Of a stretch of DNA of 64,000 nucleotides, positions 27,537 through 38,829 are shown piece by piece (positions within the stretch are counted from its first letter, which is position 1; each line of letters begins with the position of its first letter). The notes beneath the pieces were generated by a model that made no database searches, had not been told where the DNA came from, and saw nothing but the letters and a program-made list of their open reading frames with translations. The position numbers and the translations under genes are program-made. Source of the DNA: Osedax fenrisi (Eukaryota > Annelida > Polychaeta > Sabellida > Siboglinidae); NCBI GenBank assembly GCA_964019155.1, contig OZ025242.1, forward strand, positions 4,109,964 through 4,173,963, in the 5' to 3' direction.

Positions 27537-30500
27537 GGGTAGGTGCGATATCTATTCTATAAATAAATTTGTACATGTATTTAATATGAAAAATAGTGGT
27601 CTACCTAAAGTGTATTGACTTATTTTTAATTTATTTATTCAATACAAATTTTATTATACAATATTTAATAAAATGATCGATATTATATAGTTCTATAATA
27701 ATTGCATTTTGTAGAGAATATGAAAGAAAATATTTAATATAAATTATGTTTAACTAATAAATTATTATTATTTTGAAAATAAACAATAACATTTTTTATG
27801 AATATTTAAAATGTTACTAATTATTAAATTAAGAAAAATGCAAATATTGTGTATTTATATATATTATAAATTATCTGAAAATTTAAATAAATTTAAAGCA
27901 GTATTCAATGAGTTGATAGTCTTTGAAAAGGTGAAATTAGTAAATTGGTAATTATTCTGAGTAAATCGATTCTAAAGATTTACGATATAATTATGAAAAA
28001 TGTACGAAATATATAGAACGGATGATAAATGATCGCATTACGTTATTATAAATAAAGAGGGCCCACCACCTACGAATATCGATTAATTAAACGTATATAT
28101 AATATTGTTAATGTTAGCGTTTACAATGCTAAACGCGCTGATAACCTGTCCGCTGACTTCAGTGAACGAGTTCTGCAGGAAGTCACTGAACACGGGCCCG
28201 GGGCACACTACAGACACTCGGATGTTGTCCTTGTTGTGCTCCAGGCGCAGACACTGGGAGAACGCCTGCTCGGTGGTAGGGGTAGAGGTCAGGGGGGCAG
28301 AGGGCACGGGGGCATAGGTCATCGGGGGTTGAGGTCACGGGGGCAGAGGTCATCGGGGGTTGAGGTCACGGGGGTATTCGGTAGCGTATATTAGTGTATA
28401 TATATATATATACGCGCGCGTATGTATATGTTTATATGGATGTGTGTATTTAATTAAAACAATAATTAGAGTTCTATGATAAATTAGACAAATCGTAGAA
28501 TATCGAGTGATTCACCTATTTATAGAGTGATTCACCGCATATTTATAGATTGATTACGTAGAACTAATGCATAATAACGCATATATACACGTTATATACG
28601 TATTAATATAGAGTCTATATTAACACGTGTATATATTAATTCTGTCTAAGACAATCAACTTTGAAAAATTAACTTAATGAAGTAATCATAGATATATTTG
28701 TTAGCATACCCAGTAAGTAAAGTAATCAGTGATAGTGGTTAGATTATAGTTTGATCATCGTCATGATTTGTGATTAACTGGTCACAATACGATTATAATC
28801 ATATTACAATCATTGATAAGCAACTATGCTTTGATTACGATTGTAATACGATTGTAATCAATGATTGTTAACTGATCACTAACATAGATTCACGACCAGT
28901 TGGTAATCATTGATTGTAATATGATTATAATCGAATCATAATCTGTGATCGTAATCAATACTTAGCCCCATGATTGTAATCTGATTACTTGTTGGATTGT
29001 AATCTGATTACGATCTTTGATTACTTTACTTACTGGGTAGTTAGCAAATTATTTTAGACTGTGGTAGTGATAGTGGCAATGGTGCTAGTAGTAGTAACAG
29101 TAGTAGTAGTAGTAGTAGTGGTGGTGGTGTTAACTACTGTATATAGGAGGGGGTGTACAAACGTTTAGAGCAGCCTTCGTAGCGGCATAGGTAGCAGAGT
29201 TACAGACAGCTGCGGAATTATCGTATTGATTAGTGTGTGTAGGTGTGTGTGTAGGTGTGTGTGTAGGTGTGTGTGTAGGTGTGTGTAGGTGTGTGTATAG
29301 GTGTGTGTAGGTGTGTGTAGGTGTGTGTAGGTGTGTAGGTGTGTAGGTGTGTATATAGGTGTGTGTGTAGGTGTGTAGGTATGTGTGTGTAGGTGTGTGT
29401 GTGTAGGTGTGTAGGTGTGTATATAGGTGTGTGTGTATGTAGAGGTGTGTGTGTGTATGTAGATGTGTGTATAGGTGTGTGTAGGTGTGTGTAGGTGTGT
29501 GTGTAGGTGTGTGTGTGTAGGTGTGTGGATGTGTGTGTGTGTGTAGGTGTGTGGATGTATGTAGGTGTGTAGGTGTGTGGATGTAGGTGTGTGGATGTAT
29601 GTATGTTGTAGATGTATATGTGTGTATATGTGTGTATATGTGTGTAGGTGTGCGTGTGTGTGTGGGAATATGGCAGTGTATAATGATGGACAATATCTGC
29701 AGAGTATGTAACCACACATATAACGGTGTTTGTGACAACACAGATTGCCTAACCCTGATCCATGGACTGCTACTAACGCACTAACGAGGCCATGCTACTA
29801 ATGTTCACGATCTGACCCCCGCCTGCTTTAATCATGCTGGGCAGAACCTACGCGTGGGTAGAACATGTGGGTAGAACCAGTTAGTAATGATGATAGTGAT
29901 ATCTGTATATGTGTAGGTATGTGGCTACTGAGCATAGATATAGATATATATAATTTAGCATAGTAGTTTAATGGTAGTCACGTGACTTTCTTCAACATAC
30001 ATTGTGCTCGATTTAGGTATCTTAAGATGGCCGACCATCGCCTTAAGTATAAAGTATTTTGTAATCAAATTAAATGTCGCGTTTATATTTCAGTATAATA
30101 TATAATATAAATAAATATAAACATTTATTTTTATACGATCGATATGTTATAAGCGTATATAGAAAACGAATCGAATGTTTTTAAAAATCAATATTATTTG
30201 TTTGAATATTTGTTATCGAATGCATGTGATGGTCGGCCATCTTAAGTTACCTAAATCGAAGTACCGCGTCTGTTGAATAATTTTACATTAGCGAGGTATA
30301 GCGGTACCGATCTAGGTATGCATAAAAATCTAAGCTACTAATTGACATGAAGATAGGACACGCAACTGACACATATAGCTGAATATACGAGTCATTTTGT
30401 ATTACTTAATAACGTGTAAAAGATATCACTCGGGTAGCTCTGTTCGATAGCGTATATCATTAAATAGTGAATGTACACTATTACTAGTAATATCACTGAA

Positions 30501-30560
30501 TAACAATATGATTTAGAGATATGATTATATTATGGAATGTAAACATAAACTATATATACT

Positions 30561-30636
<76 letters not shown>

Positions 30637-30838
30637 AACTTATAAATAGTAAAACAGAATTAATACTAGATGTTGTGGTTAACATCTATATTGGTCATCA
30701 GATCTGATAGACACCATTGTTAAGCATATCCGCTCTAAGGTCAATGACTTCCTGTATGAACTTTGATTATAGTTCCTCGACTTTTGATATGTTTAACATA
30801 AACACATCTGGCGATGATATCTACAATACTACATGTGT

Positions 30839-30881
<43 letters not shown>

Positions 30882-31408
30882 TGTGTGTGTGTGCGCGTAC
30901 GAAGATCTGAAACCGTAGTTAAGTAGAGACAGACAGACGGGCAGAGATAGAGATAGAGATATAGAGACTGTATTAATAATAATATAAGGGTTTATTGACT
31001 CAATAAAAAACGATAAACGTTTATATGCGTCAAGTTGAAATATTAAACAAATAATAGATACACGAATAATAATAAATTAAGACGACATCGCATGGTTAAC
31101 AACGGAGACAATTAGTTTGTTTTAGTGTGTTTTACTTCGTTCTACTACTTTATAATATCCGTCCATGTAAACAGTATAGAGAAATGATATGAAAAGTGAT
31201 TTTTCGAGATAGAGAGTTATAATTCATTTTATATAAAAGTAAAACTTGAAACGCCGTTATACTACGGATAGATTAGATTCGCGCGAACTATGCACGTATG
31301 AATGAGGATCGTGGAAAAACTATTGTAATATAGTTGATATATATATATGTAAGGAACATATAAATAATAAAATATGCCCAGTTTTTCACTATTTTGTATG
31401 TCTTTATT

Positions 31409-31443
<35 letters not shown>

Positions 31444-34400
31444 CATATATTATAAATATGATGCTATTTCATTTAGTATAATATAAATATAATTTTTTAA
31501 AGCCGGTACAATTCAATGAATACATTTCTGTCAGCCAACTTTTAATAGACATATGTATTGATATGATACAACTGCACTATGCATTGAAGATAGGGGCGCT
31601 GCAACAGGGAGGATGGGGGGCTATGTCCCCCCTCCCACTTTAAAATATAGGGGGACCTCCTATGTATTGGTCCCCCTCCCCATTTTTACCACAACATTTA
31701 TTTTGATTGGTTGGTCCCCCCTACATACACACCATCGTTCCAGCGCCCGTATCTATCACTAATGTTCAATATCTCCAAAATAATAATTATATATTATAAT
31801 GTATTAGCATTATATATAATAAAATCTTGTTATATTATGATCTTAAGAATAAGTGTTGATATTTTAATTGTAATGTTCACGCATGTATATTTCGTTTGTT
31901 TTAAGGCAAATGGTCTCAGTGTAGAAATCGATAAATTTTCATAAAACATAAAAAAAAATATTATTCCCTAAAACTACTTTTTAATGTATAATCTGGTATC
32001 TGTGAAAAAATGGTATCCCAAAATAATCTATAAATCACATAAAAACATGTTTTTATCCATAATATTACACATATATTATTTGAAACTTTAAATGTCAATT
32101 ACTCAATGATCAATGTTACGCTAGGTATGTATGCATTAGAGTCGCTACAGAAAACATTATTGAAGCTTTTTAAATAATTTGTAGTGTTATATAGAGAATA
32201 CATTTATATGAATAATTGCAAAGAATAATATTATAAAAAATATGTCAAGTAATTCTAGATTCATTATAAAAAAAAAAGTTTTTTTTATATGTATACAAAT
32301 ATTTAAGTAATATAGTATATCTAAGAAATGTATTCTTTTCAAAGATGTATTTATATAATGTGAACATGATATAAAAAAAATTTGCTCAATACAATGAATA
32401 GTTCTATTATAAACGGTATTTGAATAACCCTATATATTTCATATCTACTACATGTAAAATAAACAAAAGGTCGTTACCCCCTTCTTAAAAGTAAAGTTTT
32501 ATTTATTTTCATTATATATAAATATTAAATAAATTAGCGAATAATTATGGTAAAAGTTTTTGAATCAATTATTCAATATGTGATAGAAATTTTAAAATAG
32601 TTCTTGAGAAGTTACAATATTATTGATTATGTTTTCTAGAAGTTCAAATATTTAAATTTAATTTCTGAAAAGATTATTTACTGATATTTAATATTGAGTA
32701 TTCATAAAAAGAATCGATACATAATTAAAATACTTAATATTTATAAGTTATATGTTGATAAAACAATAACAATAATAAGGAATAATTAATAATTAAAATA
32801 ATTAATTAATTAAAATAATTAATTAATTAAAATAGATGAAATTCTTAATATACTTACAAAATGTTTGTGTGAAAATATTCAAATAATATAAAATAGATAT
32901 TTAAGTGGATCATTGGAAATAGTAGCACATTTTTTAATTTTTTTTTATTTAAGAAATATAATAGTTTGTATGTAATCTATCAATATTCCGAAAATTAGAG
33001 TCTAAAACGATCTATTAATTATTAAAATCAATATTTCAGAACACCAACTTTTAAAAATAAATATGGCTGATACAATATGATTGAAAAATACGTTTATATA
33101 AATCTATTTATAAATATTTATAATTAAATATTTCAAATATATTAAAATTCCAATAATATCTACTATTATTGTGCTTGAATGTAGTCTTGAAGGTTAAATA
33201 AATAGAACACAAGCACTTTATTTGTTATTTGAATGCATAAATGTTAATCTAGCATCCATTTCTATTTGGTTAATTTGAAAAATATTCTAAGTATATAAGT
33301 AATAATATAATTTAAAATAATATATAAGTATATAAAATAATAACATTCATAAATATGATAAAGTATGATAATTTAATTAAATTATCAAATTAATTTATAT
33401 ATTGAATTGATGAGTTCACATATAAGCATATCAATATGTCAGAAATATAAATTATTGTAGTCTATTTTTAAACTCGAATTACTCAAAATAATTATTTTTC
33501 ACGTTTTTTCTTTATTAATAAATTATAACTCTAGAAGCATTGATCTAAAATTGATGAAATTTTAAGTAAATGTTATAAATGTTATATTCATTTCAAGACT
33601 ATATCATTATCTATAATTAGATTTATAATTAATATTATTTATATACGAAAACTAACTTGAAAACAAAATTGTATGAATGTAAATTTAGACTACTTTAGGA
33701 AATCGTATATATCTTAAAATAAATAATAATTTATTAAAAAAGATAGTCCGGTAAAATACATTCTACTTTACAATATACAGTTTATAGAATTAAAAAATAT
33801 TAATTAATTATATTATATATTAGAGTTATAGTTTTTTTAAATAAAAAATATCTATATCTACATAGGATTCCTAAAGGCCGTGTAATATAATCAAATAGCC
33901 GTTAAACTCTTGATAGTAAATACCTGACCTTAAATCTATACTAAATGCAGATATTCAGGATTTTATATAAGAAAATGTCGATAGCTATTCTACATATTTA
34001 TGATATTTGAATTATGAAAACTAGTGATATTTTGAAAATAAAATAAAATTCATATCTCCATTAGGTCGATAATGTTAAATTATAGTGACATTATCAACCG
34101 CGGTAGATATCTAGTTTCAGAATAAAATATCATGTTCAAAATAAAATTGTATATTTATAATATGATACGAAATATATATTTCGAATTTTATTATATTCAT
34201 TTAATCAACTAATTATTTACAAACAAATTTTGAGAAAATTATCATATTTCTATTTTCCTCTATAATTGTACAGACTTCGTGAATTGATTAACGCAATGAT
34301 AACGCATGGGGTGCTAGGGGTGCTAACATGTTTAGTGAGGGACATGGGTGCTAGGACATTGAGCTCCATCATCTGACGATGTACCTCGAGGTCTGTGTTA

Positions 34401-37400
34401 ACGAAGTAGCCTCGCTGAGATCTGCCTGCGTTGTTCACTAGGATGTCTATCTGTGTGTGTGAGGGGGGTTGTTTGTGAGGGGGGTGTGTGGGTGAGGGTG
34501 TGGGTGAGTGTGGGTGTGCGGGTGAGTGTAGGTGTGTGGATGTGTGTGGGTTTGTGAGTGTGTGGGTTTGTGGGTGTGTGTGTGCGGGTGTGTGGGTGTG
34601 GGGGTATATGGGTTTATAGGTGTGTAGGTGTGTGTAGGTATGTAGGTATGCGTAGGTGTGCATGTATGTGATTGTGTGTATTAGTATTTAGACGTATGCC
34701 TGCGTAAATATGTATAGGTGAGCGGGTTTGTAGACGTACAATATGATACATACTTTATTCTATAGTATAAGGGTATAACATACTCTAAAATGAATATATT
34801 ATCGCTAATGATTCATTAGTAATGACTCATATTAAGTATGGCTAACGTGTCCGAAATGTTCCATAATAGTGTCGACCATTTCTTTGTGCGCGTTGAATTC
34901 TAACACGTCGAAAGGTAGAACGAGAATGTCTGCGTCGGAGAGCTTGCCTTTAGACTTATTTATACATCTGAATAGTGTACAGCGAGCGTATTACTTGGCG
35001 ATAATATCGCGTAATGTCCCTTCGAAGCCGCTCTCGTGTTCAGGCATTCCGGGTTTTAACGAGACACAATCATTATGTTATACGCAATTATATGAAAATC
35101 TTATAAGATCACTTCTAAATATTATTTAAGACTTATTTTAATGGTCAGTACGAGGCTCGAACCCGCGACCTACTGCTTGTGTAGCCGACGCCTTAGCCAA
35201 CTGAGCCACGCAGATAGTTTATATAAAAAAAAATACTATAATATTCTCAAATTAAGTGTATCGGTAGCGTAATGCGAATGATAATCTATTTCTACGTTTA
35301 TACGACCTTTCCTTGACCCTCTCGAGCTCATTTCGCCGTCTAGAGCTGAGAATGAGTTTAGCTCCGACTGAAGCCAGTACGACGGCTAGTTCCTCTCCTA
35401 TTCCGCTGGAGGCGCCGCTTATCCATATCACTTTATCGGCCAACTTTTCTAAAACGGCGCGAATAGACAACGTTAGCAATCAATATTTTTGTTGTTATCG
35501 ATATTGATGTCGATATTTTTCGATCGATTATAAACTTAACGATTAATGATATCTTAATATATTTAAAATGTTCATGTCGATCTTATTATGACGGTGTAGA
35601 GTTTAAGAAGTCGAGAACTTTCAATATCGCAGAACTACATACAAAATGGTGGTATACGCGAGAATGAAATGATAATTTGTTCGGCTTCTGAAATATTTAC
35701 GATGAAAAGTTATCATCGTAAATGTTTCAGAAGCCAGACGAATTCTAATCATTGATAATTCTATATACGATATAGACTTATGTTTAATTATATGCCATAC
35801 ATATGGCTAATATTGTAATAATTGTGTATTGAATATAATTAAATATAATTGATAGAAATAATACAAAATATTAAAAAAATGGTAAATAAGATACTGAATA
35901 TGGATAATTCGTAATAAAAATATATTTCAAAAATTAAAATATCCAACAAATTTTAACTCCAGCGCTAACCTTTAAAAATTGGAATACCAGCGATCTCGTG
36001 TAAAGGGATTTAGTGGGGAATGATCTCGTGCAGATCGGTGATCTCACGCGTAATGATATTCATTTAATCATATGATATTAATGACATTAATATAATGTAC
36101 ATTATTATTTATAAATAGTATAATTGACAACAAACCAAACGAGATCACTCTTCACGAAATCATTGTACACACGAGATCACTGCAGTAACTATGGTTACTA
36201 GGCATTGATTAAGAGCACACGAAAATAAGAGATACATCTATAGGATTATTTTCTGCTATGTGATATTTACTAATATCATAAGTTTTTAAATTTTAGTTAT
36301 ATGTTACTCTTTGAAAATTGTTAATTCGAATTAGTGATTTGATAAATTTGATATATATATATATATATATTAATAATGTCATACTAAGTATGGATATACA
36401 ATTATGATGCATACTTATTATTATAACATATAATAACATGTATATTATATATAAAAGCAGAATTATATACTCTATATTAAACTATAATCATTTACTACAT
36501 ATGTCGATATCATTAGCTTCCTATATATTTGAACTATGGCATATTATTATTTACAAATTTTATATTTATTCGAGATACAGCGGATTATGGTTAAATTCTT
36601 CGCAATTTAAACTCTAGCAAACTTGTTTATTCGAATTAGTGATTTTACAATAGCGTATGATTGGCCATTATAATTATGATAATCCGATACAACAATATAA
36701 ATAACCATTTATTTTTTCAAAATAAGCATTTAATTCAATGAATATGATGAACAAATTGTTTCAATTCAAACAATAGTATGAGAATGATTAAATATTTCAG
36801 TAATTTATGACAATTATTATCATAATTTAAAATAAAATGTACTTAATTATTTAGTAAATCATTTATTAAATATTAAATTATAATTAAGTACATTTTTAAG
36901 AACTATATATAATATGGCCTCCGACTATTTTGATTACTAATGACAGGATCAAATCTATAATACTCGTTGCAGGAGTTGACATACTCGAGCGCACACGATA
37001 AAATATTACGAGAAAGATACTTGTATATTATTAAATACGCTATTATTACTAAATTACATTGGAATATATAATATAAATAGATATAAATACAAATTTGTAT
37101 ATTATTAAATACGCTATTATAATAATTATGTATAGTACGGACGGTAGGCAAAAATTAAATAACTATAAATAACAAAGTTCATGCGTGTCTCTCAAGGCGT
37201 GAGTCACACGCATACATTATTCGTAGTTACTAATTACTTTGTATGTTATTTATTACTTTCTAGGCTCACTTTGGGATATCAATTTATATACTTAAGGGCA
37301 CGATAAAAAAAGCAGATAAAAAAAACTGAAGAATGAAACTAAACCAAATAAATCAAACAATCCAAAACTATCAATCTGAAAATATTAATTAATCAATTAA

Positions 37401-37982
37401 AACGAAAAGTGTATACGTATATTTTTATAAAGTCATTATTCCATATATATATGTTTTCATTTAGATTTTATTTTCGTGTGCACTATAGCGTATACTAATT
37501 TGCGTAACGCCTTGCGTGCCACTAGGGAACTTTGCTATTTATAGTTATTTAATTTTTGCCTACAGTCCGTATTCCCCATAATTATTACTACATTTAATTT
37601 AAAATTACATTGGAATATATATATATAGATATAAAATTTATAATAAATACAAATTGTATATATATAAAGTTTACACACATATACTCGTGTGCGCTCGAGC
37701 ATGTCAACTCCCAACGCGTATTATAGATATGACCCTGTCATTAGTAATCAAAATAGTCGGAGGCCATATTATATAGTCAGCCATTTTTAACATTATTATA
37801 ATGATTATATTAAATATACACATTTTTAAAATGATTTTAACTGTTAACATTTTTAACATACCAATTTTTTTTCCAAATGTCATCTTAAAAGCTAATGAAA
37901 TATCACAATCTATAAATATTAGACTTATAAGGCAAATTATGAAAGCAACAATGCATAATAAAATAACTTCACAAATAAACAT
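22331..37982 (-). CDS. DHRS7: DHRS7-type short-chain dehydrogenase/reductase, complete
   Basis: Nine exons join in frame: 37982-37862, 35448-35307, 34967-34847, 34450-34328, 29847-29778, 29209-29163, 28265-28146, 26451-26282 and 22382-22331. They give 966 nt, or 321 residues plus TGA; human DHRS7 is 339. Residues 1-24 form a hydrophobic N-terminal anchor, as in this ER-membrane family. The Rossmann motif GASSGIG spans 52-58, NNAG 134-137, the catalytic Ser is 187 (NISS), and Tyr200/Lys204 form YAATK with the classical S-x12-Y-x3-K spacing. CPGP follows in exon 7, and the C-terminal GKRIE segment matches the DHRS7 GKKRIENF tail. The family reduces retinoids, steroids and other carbonyls with NADPH; the substrate here is unknown. 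The gene diverges from CDK1. Exon joins are inferred but every phase fits. Confidence 0.93.
23080..23594 (+). CDS. Small two-exon gene for a basic 66-residue protein inside the TTAA element
   Basis: Exon 1 (23080-23133) reads MGRLTKRQLSRRNRDTIK; exon 2 (23448-23594) reads ILRVDAAARDSTRVKASKKK, QVTESMEGRRARQRRQ, ISSKDYGSGLLL and TAA. Both sides of the join are phase 0, with AAG|GTTTAT and TTATAG|ATT. About 30% of residues are Arg or Lys (20 of 66), suggesting a nucleic-acid-binding or nuclear-targeting tail. A TATA-like word lies at 22999-23007, an inverted CCAAT at 23016-23020 and AATAAA at 23600. I do not recognise the family. It could be the first part of a longer transposon protein or a self-contained element gene. 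The intron contains a tandem duplication. Confidence 0.5.
23135..23445. repeat. Tandem duplication inside the mini-gene intron
   Basis: Two copies of about 130-140 bp (from 23135 and from about 23318) share a TATATTATATATAATAT start, an AAAACGTCAGATAAATGTGT core and a CAATATTTCAATTT end. They are separated by about 45 bp of unique sequence. Copy 1 begins at the splice donor and copy 2 ends at the acceptor. Confidence 0.75.
24237..24723. mobile_element. MITE family C, copy 1, nested in the TTAA element (8-bp TSD)
   Basis: 487 bp with inverted ends of about 32 bp that begin CATCGATATAAAGAAAGTGG and continue ATAAGCAATTGA. An exact 8-bp target duplication CGTGAACC flanks it at 24229-24236 and 24724-24731. 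It landed inside the right inverted end of the TTAA element, so it is younger. No coding capacity. The 8-bp duplication fits hAT or P-type elements; the superfamily is not assigned. Confidence 0.9.
25674..26250. mobile_element. Pogo/Tigger-like MITE (TA target)
   Basis: 577 bp between TA dinucleotides, with ends CAGTAAAACCTCTCTATAAG and its complement. The word AAACCTCTTTATAAGAAA recurs several times inside both flanks. No transposase frame. The right end lies 31 bp from the donor of DHRS7 exon 8. Confidence 0.8.
26282..26451 (-). CDS. DHRS7: DHRS7 exon 8
   Basis: AHGKAVDAKDKRMRTDRCAY, then LASTFFLRLTFYLATYAPTF and TKR. It matches the MTTSRC...YLWQYMPTWAWW part of DHRS7, a second hydrophobic segment near the C-terminus. 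Acceptor ACAG|GCG, donor AG|GTATTG, phase 2. A pogo-like element ends only 31 bp downstream. Confidence 0.88.
27532..28060. repeat. Dispersed repeat G, copy 1
   Basis: Starts TTAAGGGTAGGTGCGATATC and continues TTTGTACATGTATTTAATAT; collinear with 56235-56670 over about 440 bp. No coding frame. In DHRS7 intron 7. Confidence 0.6.
28146..28265 (-). CDS. DHRS7: DHRS7 exon 7
   Basis: Forty codons: AFSQCLRLEHNKDNIRVSVV, then CPGPVFSDFLQNSFTEVSGQ. The CPGP turn after the sixth strand is typical of SDRs. A C-rich repeat array (28271-28370, read on the minus strand) precedes the acceptor. Donor CAG|GTTATC, phase 0. Confidence 0.94.
28271..28375. repeat. GGGGTTGAGGTCA tandem repeat abutting DHRS7 exon 7
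   Basis: Five to six copies of a roughly 18-20 bp unit (AGGTCAYSGGGGSWKRG) just upstream of the exon 7 acceptor; C-rich on the coding strand. Confidence 0.85.
28707..29039. mobile_element. Fold-back element with TACCCAGTAAG ends and 7-bp TSD
   Basis: 333 bp between 7-bp direct repeats GTTAGCA (28700-28706 and 29040-29046). Ends TACCCAGTAAGTAAAGTAATC and complement. The interior is almost wholly composed of GATTACAATC-type words in both orientations, so it can fold recursively. Between DHRS7 exons 6 and 7. Confidence 0.8.
29163..29209 (-). CDS. DHRS7: DHRS7 exon 6 (catalytic Tyr/Lys)
   Basis: Only 47 nt: VCNSATYAATKAALN. Tyr200 and Lys204 are the catalytic pair. A TG-rich minisatellite (29230-29660) lies just upstream of the acceptor CCGCAG. 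Donor AAC|GTTTGT, phase 0. Confidence 0.93.
29230..29665. repeat. TG-rich minisatellite next to DHRS7 exon 6
   Basis: About 430 bp of GTGTGTAGGT-type units of 8-14 bp. It ends 20 bp before the exon 6 acceptor. On the coding strand it is CA/CACCTA-rich. Three long minus-strand frames (THTHTP repeats) are artefacts. Confidence 0.95.
29778..29847 (-). CDS. DHRS7: DHRS7 exon 5 (catalytic serine)
   Basis: VLPSMIKAGGGQIVNISSMA then SLV. Ser187 in NISS is the predicted catalytic serine. The acceptor GTAG follows a small duplicated GTTCTACCCAC word. The donor C|GTTAGT in phase 1 is fixed by the two-base start of exon 6. Confidence 0.92.
30008..30259. mobile_element. MITE with AAGATGGCCGACCATC arms
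   Basis: Inverted arms TCGATTTAGGTATCTTAAG + ATGGCCGACCATC at 30008-30039 and 30228-30259, one mismatch, about 190 bp of AT-rich interior. Target duplication not clear. Confidence 0.65.
30562..30631. repeat. (TA)n microsatellite
   Basis: About 70 bp of uninterrupted TA, the longest in the window, in DHRS7 intron 4. Confidence 0.95.
30833..30897. repeat. (TG)n microsatellite
   Basis: About 60 bp of TG with GGG interruption, in DHRS7 intron 4. Confidence 0.95.
31593..31748 (+). mobile_element. Short MITE family H, copy 2
   Basis: 156 bp with ends GGGGCGCTGCAAC and GTTCCAGCGCCC next to TA on the left and GTA on the right. Same ACCTCCTATGTATTGGTCCC core as the other copies. In DHRS7 intron 4. 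Confidence 0.65.
34328..34450 (-). CDS. DHRS7: DHRS7 exon 4 (NNAG motif)
   Basis: IDILVNNAGRSQRGYFVNTD, then RQMMELNVLAPMSLTKH. NNAG and the ELNVL helix are SDR hallmarks. A TG/GGTG-rich array on the plus strand (34452-34660) runs right up to the acceptor, so the coding strand has a CA/CCCA-rich tract there. Donor CAT|GTTAGC. Confidence 0.95.
34452..34665. repeat. TG/GGTG-rich array abutting DHRS7 exon 4
   Basis: TGTGTGGGTGAG-like units run without a gap into the exon 4 acceptor, giving a CA/CCCA-rich intron end on the coding strand. Confidence 0.93.
34847..34967 (-). CDS. DHRS7: DHRS7 exon 3
   Basis: Reads LSDADILVLPFDVLEFNAHK, then IMEHFGH. The DILVLPxD stretch is the SDR strand that places Asp near the adenine ring. 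Acceptor TTCAG|A, donor CAC|GTTAGC, phase 0. Confidence 0.93.
35121..35217 (-). mobile_element. tRNA-derived SINE fragment, copy 2
   Basis: Minus-strand A box TGGCTCAGTTGGCTAAGGCG, B box GGTTCGAGCC, tail CCATTAAAATAAGTCTTAAA. Same organisation as the copy at 4303; between DHRS7 exons 2 and 3. Confidence 0.65.
35307..35448 (-). CDS. DHRS7: DHRS7 exon 2 (cofactor-binding Rossmann motif)
   Basis: Encodes KLADKVIWISGASSGIGEEL, then AKLILSSRRRNELERVKE. GASSGIG is the NADP(H) glycine motif, and the RRRNELERVK run matches DHRS7 almost residue for residue. Acceptor TTTTAG|AA, donor AG|GTCGTA, phase 2. Confidence 0.95.
35674..35744. repeat. Long hairpin upstream of DHRS7 exon 2
   Basis: Arms TTCGGCTTCTGAAATATTTA + CGATGA and their near-complement are separated by about 6 nt. 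It could be a fold-back relic. It lies 220 bp from the exon 2 acceptor, in intron 1. Confidence 0.6.
35989..36186. mobile_element. MITE-like inverted repeat with GATCTCGTG words
   Basis: Left CAGCGATCTCGTGTAAAG and a second GATCTCGTG 30 bp in; the right side carries the complement with the same spacing (CACGAAATCATTGTACACAC, then GAGATCACTG). About 200 bp; no clear target duplication. Confidence 0.6.
36906..37774. mobile_element. Large fold-back element in DHRS7 intron 1
   Basis: Two long inverted arms (36906-37180 and about 37530-37774) surround a 350 bp centre. Outer arm landmark AATATGGCCTCCGACTATTT; inner landmark GCAAAAATTAAATAACTATA. The arms differ by point changes and a deletion in the right arm. 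The right arm ends 88 bp from the DHRS7 exon 1 donor. Confidence 0.75.
37862..37982 (-). CDS. DHRS7: DHRS7 exon 1 (start, membrane anchor)
   Basis: ATG at 37982 opens MFICEVILLCIVAFIICLIS, a single hydrophobic anchor, followed by DCDISLAFKMTFGKKI, which parallels the GDLTLLW stretch of vertebrate DHRS7. Donor G|GTATGT in phase 1 joins exactly to the AA at the start of exon 2, giving Glu41. A large fold-back element begins 88 bp downstream in intron 1. Confidence 0.82.
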
Positions 37983-38731
37983 ACTTAATGATATAGTAAC
38001 TATAATAGTTAATAAAGTTTAACTTTAAGTTTAAAATAATTATAAATTTTATATAATATTTATTTATTAAATCTTATGATATGAAGTTGTTATTAGCTGC
38101 ACTAAGAGTTACACTTATCTAGAATTTTATAATTTATTGAATATAGATTAACAATAATTCAGGAAAATTAAAAGTTTACTTAAAATAAAATGAACAATTC
38201 AATATAGTACAGGTTCAATAATACAATGTAGTACAACGCAATTATTTTTTATATTTTTTATTATTTTTTATTATTTATAGGATTTTTATTATCAGTTTAT
38301 GGTTTAAAGGTCAATTTTAAATATATCAAAGATTTATGTAATCCGTAAGAAAATCTCCAATGATTTTGCGAAGCAAAATCCTTCGGAAAATCTTTGCAAT
38401 CTCTGAGAAAATCTTACAAAAGATGTAACTTAAGTTACAAGAATTCTTGTCTTATGAGTCATAAGTTATGACATATAAAACTATATTTTTTAATAAATTA
38501 TAAATATTCTAGTATTTTAATATCTCTTAATAAGTGTGTATGTTTGAGTATATGCATGCATATGAGGTGAATATTATTAATATAATCTACTGAATTTTAA
38601 TAGTATAATAAGGTATAATTATAATATCAAATTCCCTGGTATAATTATAATAAAAAAAAATTAGTATTGAAAATAAAATAAATTATTAGGATTGAATATT
38701 GTTCTCGATAATTCCGAGGTTATAGGAAGTT

Positions 38732-38755
38732 ATATGAGGTATTAATACCTCATAT
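38732..38755. repeat. 24-bp perfect palindrome
   Basis: ATATGAGGTATT followed by its exact complement AATACCTCATAT, in the DHRS7-CDK1 divergent spacer. Confidence 0.6.
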
Positions 38756-38829
38756 GGGTTTTACCAATTGGTACAACCCACTGTTCCCTCCATATGAATT
38801 ACATCTGTGAAATATGGAACTATAAGTAT

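Larger units (their letters stand above)
29848..34327. other. DHRS7 intron 4 (4.5 kb)
   Basis: Holds the AAGATGGCC MITE (30008), TA and TG runs and family H copy 2. From about 31,760 to 34,200 it is featureless AT-rich DNA with no coding signal that I can find. Confidence 0.7.

Noticed and set aside
29130..29741. Three long THTPTH-rich frames
   Set aside because: Produced by the TG minisatellite. Only the 47-nt end (29163-29209) is a real exon, of DHRS7.
35449..35479. DHRS7 starting at the open frame upstream of exon 2
   Set aside because: That frame begins with TTG, not ATG. An upstream ATG exon with membrane anchor and matching phase exists at 37982-37862.
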